A stretch of DNA of 26,135 nucleotides from contig JAEYNQ010000095.1 in assembly GCA_023412455.1 (NCBI GenBank), forward strand, positions 1-26,135, in the 5' to 3' direction. The DNA comes from Bacillota bacterium. Lineage in GTDB: Bacteria; Bacillota; Clostridia; Lachnospirales; Cellulosilyticaceae. Every line of letters begins with the position of its first letter. Within the stretch, counting starts at the first letter, position 1. The notes under the pieces are model-generated. The model searched no databases, was not told the origin of the DNA, and was given only the letters and a program-made list of their open reading frames with translations. Shown here one piece after another: positions 21,149 to 26,135 of the stretch. The position numbers were made by a program, and so were the translations under genes.

Positions 21149-23275
21149 CTAATTGTCTGAAGCCTTTATATATTTCATGATAGCGCTGTGCTCATCTTCA
21201 CTATAGGTTTTAAAGCCCAATCGTTCATAGAGACCTTTAGCAGGATTACGCTGATCCACACTTAAGGAAATGGCTTTAACTTCTGATGGCAACTGAGATA
21301 ATAGCTGCTTAATGAGTTGGGTGCCTAATCCTTTTCCCCTATAGGCTTCAAACAGGGCCACTCCAAATTCAGGAATAGCATCAGCTCTATAAGCATATCC
21401 CTTATTGGTGCCATCTAATACTCTAATCCATGCCACGCCTATTCCTTCATGGGTCTTTTTATCCACAAGTACATAACCTAAATCTCCTTTTTGTCCCCAA
21501 TTTGCAATGTACTTATACACTTCTGGCTTGTAAATAATATCTCGAGGCACCTTCTCTCCTTCTCCTACATAAATAGATTCATAAAGAATAGCTTCTAATA
21601 GCTCCTTATCCTCTTCGTCTACCAAGCGAAAATAGTAAGGCCCTTCTTCCCATTTCCTTAGGGCAAGTAACTTTTCATACTCTTCATCTAGTCTCTGATA
21701 TTCAGGTGAACCTATAGCCACTTGACTCAATGCTCCAATAAGATAGGCCATTTTATTTTGCTGACGAAGGAGTTCTTCTTGCCTTTCCTTCCCTCGCTTC
21801 TGAAGAATGGTTTGTTGTAGACTTTTCTTCTTTTCCTCATACTCTGATAAGGTATATTCATAGCGTTTTATACGTTTTTCTTCAAAAACTAGAAGCTTAT
21901 CACAAATTTTTTCTAGCATATAGCGATCGTGGGTTACTAAAAGTATTGTCCCTTTATAGTCCTTTAAAACTTCCTCCAGTTGTTCTCTTACATGAAGGTC
22001 TATATGATTGGTGGGTTCATCCAGTAGGAGTGCCTCACACCCTTGGCGAATCATAAGAAGAAGCTTTAGTTTCATTCTTTCACCTAAGCTTAGGCAAGCC
22101 ACTTTTTTACGCCATTCCTCTCTTGAAAAGCCTAATTGACAAAGCTGTATGCCTAACTTACCCCTTTCCTCTCTCGTTAGAGTGTCAAAAAGTCCTAGTA
22201 TACTTTGGGTCTCATCTAAATCAATAACCTCTTGACTAATATACCCTATTTTTTGATGCAGGTTACAGTATAGCTCACCTTCAAGACTCACCTGCCCCAG
22301 TAATCCTTTGATAAAAGTGGACTTGCCACAGCCATTGGGTCCATACAAACCTACTTTTTCTCCTCTTTTAATATAAAAGAAACTTTTCTCAAATAAACAT
22401 TTGTCCGGGTAGCTTTTACCCAATTCTTTAGCTTCTAAAAAGACAGTTCCTGTTTTTTTACCTTCTTGTAATTCAAAAAAAACGCTACTTTCTGCCTTAG
22501 GCTTGCTAAGACCTGTTTGCTCTAGTTTTTCTAACCTTTTAATACGGGACTTTATTTGCTTATCCATCTTCTTAGCTTTTGCCCGATTATGTTGTTTACC
22601 CCCCATCTTATTACCCATCTCAATGGCTTTAGCTGCTGCTTCCCTGTGGGCTTTGCCTGACCAGCTTCTAAGCTCAGCAATTTGCCCCTCTACCCTTGCT
22701 TTTACCTTTTCTTGTTCATAATAAGCGTGGAGCTTTGCTTCAAAACACCTTTTCTTTTCTTGGTAATAAAAACTATAATTCCCCTCATAGCTTTGAAGCT
22801 TACCCTCTTCTATTTCTACAATACGCTCTACACACTGATCGAGAAAATATCGGTCATGGGAAATTACCAAAACAGCTTCTTTTCTAGATTTTAAACTACG
22901 AATCAGCCACCTAATCCCTTCACTATCCAGGTGATTAGTAGGCTCATCTAGTATCAAGAGATCCCCCTTTTGCAGAAAGGTCTCTTTGAGAAGAGCCTTC
23001 GTTTTTTCTCCTCCACTTAAGCTAGCTTTTAAGTGACAATATTCTGTAGCTTGTTGCATATAAAGAACTTGGGGTGCTTTCTTAAACCACATCAGCTCTC
23101 CTGAAGTAGCTTCTAGTTCGCCTACAAGTAACTTAGCTAAAGTGGTTTTACCTGCACCATTTTTCCCTACTAACCCTATCTTCTCCCCCTCTCTTACCTC
23201 TAAATCCACTCCTTTTAAAATCTCAAAATCTCCATATTCCTTACAAAGTTTTTTTGTCTGTACAAGTACGTTCAT
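21149..23275 (-). CDS. ABC-F ribosomal protection-type ATPase fused to a GNAT acetyltransferase
   Basis: This 708-residue protein has no membrane segments. ABC domain 1 has Walker A GKNGAGKTT (37-45), LSGGE (86-90), LLILDEPTNHLD and switch His140. A long basic interdomain linker (about 175-260, KAHREAAAKAIEMGNKMGG) follows. ABC domain 2 has Walker A GPNGCGKST (312-320), LSLGE (395-399), Walker B with Glu420 and His449. This is the layout of antibiotic-resistance ABC-F proteins (Vga, Lsa, CplR types), which remove drugs from the ribosome. Residues 546-704 are a GNAT domain with acetyl-CoA motif YRGKGLGTQL (645-654) and the final YERLGFK, making an unusual fusion. The upstream attenuator-like leader supports drug-inducible expression. 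The drug class is unknown. Confidence 0.9.
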   Translation of the reverse strand: MNVLVQTKKLCKEYGDFEILKGVDLEVREGEKIGLVGKNGAGKTTLAKLLVGELEATSGELMWFKKAPQVLYMQQATEYCHLKASLSGGEKTKALLKETFLQKGDLLILDEPTNHLDSEGIRWLIRSLKSRKEAVLVISHDRYFLDQCVERIVEIEEGKLQSYEGNYSFYYQEKKRCFEAKLHAYYEQEKVKARVEGQIAELRSWSGKAHREAAAKAIEMGNKMGGKQHNRAKAKKMDKQIKSRIKRLEKLEQTGLSKPKAESSVFFELQEGKKTGTVFLEAKELGKSYPDKCLFEKSFFYIKRGEKVGLYGPNGCGKSTFIKGLLGQVSLEGELYCNLHQKIGYISQEVIDLDETQSILGLFDTLTREERGKLGIQLCQLGFSREEWRKKVACLSLGERMKLKLLLMIRQGCEALLLDEPTNHIDLHVREQLEEVLKDYKGTILLVTHDRYMLEKICDKLLVFEEKRIKRYEYTLSEYEEKKKSLQQTILQKRGKERQEELLRQQNKMAYLIGALSQVAIGSPEYQRLDEEYEKLLALRKWEEGPYYFRLVDEEDKELLEAILYESIYVGEGEKVPRDIIYKPEVYKYIANWGQKGDLGYVLVDKKTHEGIGVAWIRVLDGTNKGYAYRADAIPEFGVALFEAYRGKGLGTQLIKQLLSQLPSEVKAISLSVDQRNPAKGLYERLGFKTYSEDEHSAIMKYIKASDN

Positions 23276-23329
23276 TCTTCACCTCATGAATAAGGCTAAC
23301 CTCTTTCATTATGCCTTAGCCAAGACACT

Positions 23330-23367
23330 AAAAAAGACTGTAGGAGAACATCTCTTCTCTTACAGTC
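23330..23367 (-). terminator. Attenuator-type terminator in the ABC-F leader
   Basis: In the minus direction GACTGTAAGAG (23367 to 23357) pairs with CTCCTACAGTC (23346 to 23336), with one G-U, followed by six T. It lies between the promoter and the ABC-F start codon, so it must be bypassed for expression. An upstream CTCTTA (minus, 23462 to 23457) is complementary to TAAGAG of its first arm and could serve as anti-terminator. Confidence 0.72.
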
Positions 23368-23369
23368 TC

Positions 23370-23417
23370 TTATTTCATCCTTTTCGTTTCACAACCTATA
23401 TCCTTACTTAAATTCAT
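23370..23417 (-). CDS. Putative 15-residue leader peptide 2 of the ABC-F gene
   Basis: ATG to TAA encodes MNLSKDIGCETKRMK. Its start codon follows directly after the stop of leader peptide 1, and its stop lies 2 nt before the first arm of the terminator at 23330-23367. A ribosome paused near its end would cover that arm. The ribosome binding site is weak (GGGAT 11 nt upstream), so re-initiation after peptide 1 is assumed. Translation is unproven. Confidence 0.4.
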   Translation of the reverse strand: MNLSKDIGCETKRMK

Positions 23418-23453
23418 TTAAAATTTATCCCAAATAAGGCAGCTCTTTTCCAT
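23418..23453 (-). CDS. Putative 11-residue leader peptide 1 of the ABC-F gene
   Basis: ATG to TAA encodes MEKSCLIWDKF, with GAAGG about 10 nt upstream of the start. It lies in the 220-nt leader of the ABC-F transcript, directly abutting leader peptide 2. Drug-stalled ribosomes on such peptides control several ABC-F resistance genes; here it is inferred from position only. Confidence 0.4.
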   Translation of the reverse strand: MEKSCLIWDKF

Positions 23454-23501
23454 GTCTAAGAGGCCTTCTCTCATTTAGGCTTTTAAATTTATAAAAGCTG
23501 G

Positions 23502-23530
23502 ATTGTAGCAGCTATCTAAAAAGAAAACAA
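23502..23530 (-). promoter_or_regulatory. Predicted ABC-F promoter
   Basis: Minus-strand -35 TTGTTT (23530 to 23525) and -10 TACAAT (23507 to 23502) are exactly 17 bp apart. Transcription would start near 23495, at a small hairpin (23480-23498, GCTTTT/AAAAGC). The stretch 23531-23763 shows no convincing gene. Confidence 0.6.
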
Positions 23531-23763
23531 AGACTACAGATGTTCTTAGCTCATTTTTTGCATAATAAAATAAGGTCCTACCTATATATTTTATTAAACA
23601 AACTCTTTTCCTTAAGCTAAGATTGTCTTCATTTCCTTCTCCTTTTCTCTCTTCAATAATTGCCAATAGTATACCTTATTTAACAAAGTATTTCAATATG
23701 TCTTTTGATAAAATAAAGCCGTTTTATTTGGTAAGAAGGTGTAACTTTCCGTACATATAAAAA

Positions 23764-23785
23764 AGGCAGAACCTATGTTCTGCCT
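23764..23785 (-). terminator. Terminator of the cold-shock gene
   Basis: AGGCAGAAC (23764-23772) and GTTCTGCCT (23777-23785) form a perfect 9-bp stem with a 4-nt loop, followed by TTTTTT in the minus direction. Confidence 0.9.
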
Positions 23786-23800
23786 ATAAAGCTCTATAAA

Positions 23801-23998
23801 TTATGCTTTTAATACGTTTTCAGCTTGAGCGCCACGAGGACCTTGAGTAATATCGAAGGTTACTTTTTGTCCTTCTTCAAGAGATTTGAATCCATCACCT
23901 TGGATAGCTGAGAAATGTACGAATACGTCATCGCCATCTTCTCTACAAATAAAACCAAAACCTTTTTCTGCGTTAAACCATTTAACTGTACCTGTCAT
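23801..23998 (-). CDS. Cold-shock protein (CspA/CspB family)
   Basis: This 65-residue single-domain OB-fold RNA chaperone has RNA-binding motifs RNP1 KGFGFI (residues 12-17) and RNP2 VFVHF (25-29), the start MTGTVKWFNAEKGFGF and an end AENVLKA. The length is exactly that of the family. It binds single-stranded RNA and DNA and melts secondary structure at low temperature or during growth. A perfect AGGAGG box lies just upstream of the ATG. The leader is about 125 nt long with a strong hairpin at 24045-24098, as is usual for cold-regulated csp genes. It is a single-gene unit with its own promoter and terminator. Which csp paralogue it is cannot be told. Confidence 0.96.
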   Translation of the reverse strand: MTGTVKWFNAEKGFGFICREDGDDVFVHFSAIQGDGFKSLEEGQKVTFDITQGPRGAQAENVLKA

Positions 23999-24044
23999 GT
24001 CGGTACCTCCTAATATATATTTGTAGTTGTTGTAAATAAAAATT

Positions 24045-24098
24045 CACATATTATTACAGACTATATGGCATTAGCGATATACTCTCTAATAACATGTG
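24045..24098 (-). promoter_or_regulatory. Long hairpin in the csp leader
   Basis: In the transcript CACATGTTATTA pairs with TAATAATATGTG over 12 bp (one G-U), and the inner arms AGAGTATAT and ATATAGTCT pair with one mismatch, leaving a loop of about 10 nt. It lies about 35 nt before the ribosome binding site. A temperature-sensitive leader structure is plausible by analogy with cspA. Confidence 0.55.
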
Positions 24099-24129
24099 AA
24101 ATCTATAAACATATACCAATTACTCATTT

Positions 24130-24158
24130 AGTATAATCTACCAAAGCCCAATTGTCAA
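24130..24158 (-). promoter_or_regulatory. Strong csp promoter
   Basis: Minus-strand -35 TTGACA (24158 to 24153), a consensus match, and -10 TATACT (24135 to 24130) are 17 bp apart. The predicted start is near 24123, giving a leader of about 125 nt. Confidence 0.85.
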
Positions 24159-24194
24159 GATTCATTTCCCTAGTCCTCTAATATTTACAACAAA

Positions 24195-24240
24195 AAAGAG
24201 AGAACAAAACCTTGGCTAAAAAGGTCATTGCTCTCTCTTT
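24195..24240 (-). terminator. Terminator of the CcdA-TlpA gene
   Basis: AAAGAGAGA (24195-24203) pairs with TCTCTCTTT (24232-24240), with an inner ACC/GGT pair. In the minus direction a T6 run follows. It begins about 20 bp after the stop codon at 24261. Confidence 0.78.
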
Positions 24241-24260
24241 ACTTCTAAGAATTCTTTCAA

Positions 24261-25478
24261 TTATCGTTCCTTCTCAATAAATTTTTTCATAGTCTCCTTA
24301 TCCATAGCTCCAGGAATATATTGGGTAATGTAGCCTTCTTTATTAATAATTAGAGTGGAAGGAAAGCTATTGATTCCATATTGGTAAAGCATAGACCCCT
24401 CTTTATCAAAGACTACAGGAAAGGTATAGCCTTCCTCTTCTAAAAAGCTTTTGATATGCTCTTCAGAGCCTTCACGACCTACATCAGGGGAAGCAATCCC
24501 TAGTATAATCACATCCTCCTGATTTTGATTATACTCCTGATAGAGTGCCTCTATATCCGGCATTTCTCCCCTACAAGGAGGACACCAGGTTGCCCAAAAG
24601 TTAAGAAAAATGGCTTTTCCTTTGTAATCACTTAGGGTATGCATCTCACCATACTGATCATACAAAGTAAAGGCGATGGGACTTATTTTGGGGGCTTCTT
24701 CTTGACTTTCTCCTTGTTGATTTTCTTCTCCTTGAGCCTGCTCAGAATTTATACTCTCTGAGGCCACATCAGGTGTGTTAACCTTTAGTTGCTTGCTTAT
24801 ATTCGTCACACCCGTAAACACCATTAGAGCACCTGCAATAAGGATAAAGGCCCCACTGATTCTTTTAATCCACAGCATCTGAGCCTTTACCTTATCAAAC
24901 TGCTTAAAGAGTTTGTGGTAAAAAAGTGCTGTCAAAATAAAAGGTGCAATAAAACCTATGGTATATACTCCAATCAAAAAAAGTGCAGCTGTTGTACTTT
25001 CTGAATTAGAAGCCATAATCAATACAGATGCTAAAATAGGCCCAATACAAGGTGTCCAGCCTAGACTAAAGGTAAAACCTAATACAAGAGCCGTCAATGG
25101 TGACATAGTCTTTGGTTTAATATGTAGTCTTTTCTCCCTATTTAAAACATCTAGCCTAATAACACCTAAATAGAATAGCCCCATAAATAGAATAAGCATC
25201 CCACCAATCAATTGAATGAGATATTTATTGGTGTTGAAAAATGAACTGAGTGCATGAAGAGATGAACCTAATATAAAGAAAGTAGTAGAGATGCCCAGAG
25301 TAAAAAACAGTGTATTTATTACCAAAGTCCCTCTCTTAAATTCAGCTTTTTCTATCTCCTCTATCTGATTACTATTGGAAAGTACACTTAAATAAATAGG
25401 TAATATGGGTAATATGCAGGGTGAAAAAATCGATAAGACACCCTCAATAAAAACAATAAAAAGATTTATATTTTCCAC
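24261..25478 (-). CDS. CcdA-like membrane thiol-electron carrier fused to a TlpA/ResA thioredoxin domain
   Basis: This 405-residue membrane protein has a CcdA/DsbD-type domain with six membrane segments (about 6-30, 52-78, 86-106, 126-155, 162-188, 206-225). Its redox cysteine pair is visible as Cys21 (SPCILP) and Cys144 (TPCIGP). An acidic Glu/Gln-rich spacer (about 235-262) leads to an extracytoplasmic TlpA/ResA-type thioredoxin domain (265-405) with WCPPC (Cys299, Cys302) and cis-Pro in SFPSTL. It probably moves electrons from cytoplasmic thioredoxin to exported thiol proteins, both steps in one chain. The start is a GTG at 25478, 7 nt after AAAGGAGG. It is 40 bp downstream of the nicotinamidase-like gene, so they may be co-transcribed. 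Confidence 0.92.
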   Translation of the reverse strand: MENINLFIVFIEGVLSIFSPCILPILPIYLSVLSNSNQIEEIEKAEFKRGTLVINTLFFTLGISTTFFILGSSLHALSSFFNTNKYLIQLIGGMLILFMGLFYLGVIRLDVLNREKRLHIKPKTMSPLTALVLGFTFSLGWTPCIGPILASVLIMASNSESTTAALFLIGVYTIGFIAPFILTALFYHKLFKQFDKVKAQMLWIKRISGAFILIAGALMVFTGVTNISKQLKVNTPDVASESINSEQAQGEENQQGESQEEAPKISPIAFTLYDQYGEMHTLSDYKGKAIFLNFWATWCPPCRGEMPDIEALYQEYNQNQEDVIILGIASPDVGREGSEEHIKSFLEEEGYTFPVVFDKEGSMLYQYGINSFPSTLIINKEGYITQYIPGAMDKETMKKFIEKER

Positions 25479-25518
25479 TCACATTCCTCCTTTGTAACTT
25501 TTACTTATTGTTAATCCA

Positions 25519-26067
25519 TTATTTAATTTCTACTTGACACCTTTTCATAGCTTCTAGAGCATTGCTGTGACTCTCAGGTGTCACGCCTGCACAGCAGCTT
25601 GCATCCACCTTAATGGTGGCCTCAGGCATAAAACTTCTAAGCAGCATGGCATTGGCAATCACACAAATATCTGTACAAAGTCCCACTAGCTCAATACTTA
25701 TCTCTTCCCCAGCAAATTGGGTTCGTAAGGTACTTGCTAAAGCTTCACTCCCAAAAATACCCTTTTCAAATACAAGCCTTCTATCTGTTTTGGCTTGTAA
25801 CTCTTCCACCAATTGCTTTATGTCTTCCTGAAGCTCCCATCCTTTGGAATTTTTGACACAGTGTACTACAGGAAGTTTACGTCCTTCTTGCGTTTCCAAG
25901 TATTGGGGCGTATGGGTATCCTTTGTAAAATAGATAGCGTTATTTTTTTTGACGTACTCCTTTATTTTACGGATTACAGCTGGAAGGATCCTTACAGCTT
26001 CTTCACTCCCCAAAGCCCCATCTATAAAATCCTTTTGCATATCAACGACAACTAAAATCTCCTCCAT
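25519..26067 (-). CDS. Nicotinamidase-like cysteine hydrolase (isochorismatase family)
   Basis: This 182-residue cytoplasmic hydrolase has the catalytic triad Asp9 (VVDMQKDF), Lys102 (EKGIFGS) and Cys135 (GLCTDICV). It also has the metal-site pattern Asp50, His52 and His69 (TKDTHTP and VVHCV). The metal motif favours nicotinamidase (nicotinamide to nicotinate, NAD salvage) over isochorismatase. The length is a little shorter than E. coli PncA. Other small amide substrates remain possible, so no symbol is given. The ATG is about 10 nt after AGGGGG. It is upstream of, and in the same direction as, the CcdA-TlpA gene. A minus-strand TATAAT at 26105 to 26100 may be its promoter; the rest of the window to 26135 holds no gene. 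Confidence 0.85.
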   Translation of the reverse strand: MEEILVVVDMQKDFIDGALGSEEAVRILPAVIRKIKEYVKKNNAIYFTKDTHTPQYLETQEGRKLPVVHCVKNSKGWELQEDIKQLVEELQAKTDRRLVFEKGIFGSEALASTLRTQFAGEEISIELVGLCTDICVIANAMLLRSFMPEATIKVDASCCAGVTPESHSNALEAMKRCQVEIK

Positions 26068-26135
26068 CTACCTCATCCCCCTTTTGATCTATTCATCTTA
26101 TTATATCAGCTCCACCCTTTCAGATATAGTCTTTC

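Noticed and set aside
23475..23666. 63-codon minus-strand reading frame upstream of the ABC-F leader
   Set aside because: Starts with TTG behind only a short AAGGT, covers the predicted ABC-F promoter, and the product looks like random translation of A/T-rich sequence.

Overview
The window is AT-rich with strong AGGAGG-type ribosome binding sites and several TTG or GTG starts. It also carries rubrerythrin, a class II GalT and many long hairpin terminators. This points to a low-GC anaerobic Firmicute, most likely a Clostridia member of the Lachnospirales type. That placement is inferred from gene content only. No rRNA, tRNA, IS transposase, CRISPR array or prophage gene was recognised.

Layout. 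264-2328 (minus) is an Entner-Doudoroff tail: KDPG/KHG aldolase carrying an extra VOC-like domain, then 2-keto-3-deoxygluconate kinase. A YheO/DauR-type regulator is divergent (2592-3245). 3527-6083 holds a membrane HD-GYP protein with a ruined GGDEF motif and a CaCA-family cation antiporter. 6258-11154 is the galactose (Leloir) locus: a LacI-family repressor divergent from galK-galE-galT, with two identical operator cores 126 bp apart. 11244-13432 holds a 48-codon gene, rubrerythrin and a superoxide dismutase with a 170-residue Asn/Pro-rich extension, ending in a REP-like palindromic repeat. 13564-15761 (minus) holds a WYL regulator, an overlapping unknown gene and an Fpg/Nei-like protein lacking the usual N-terminal proline.

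16052-20996 is an envelope-stress module: HtrA protease, an OmpR-type response regulator with its sensor kinase, and a PrsA-type foldase lipoprotein. All three transcription units are preceded by an 11-bp-phased direct repeat (core TTWTCA) ending 17 bp before a -10-like box. This is the strongest unannotated signal in the window: a small regulon probably controlled by its own two-component system, resembling CssRS of Bacillus.

21149-26067 (all minus) holds an antibiotic-resistance-type ABC-F ATPase fused to a GNAT acetyltransferase, preceded by a promoter, two abutting tiny ORFs and an intrinsic terminator that look like a ribosome-controlled attenuator. Downstream in the coordinates come a cold-shock protein with a long structured leader, a CcdA-TlpA fusion thiol-redox protein and a nicotinamidase-like hydrolase.
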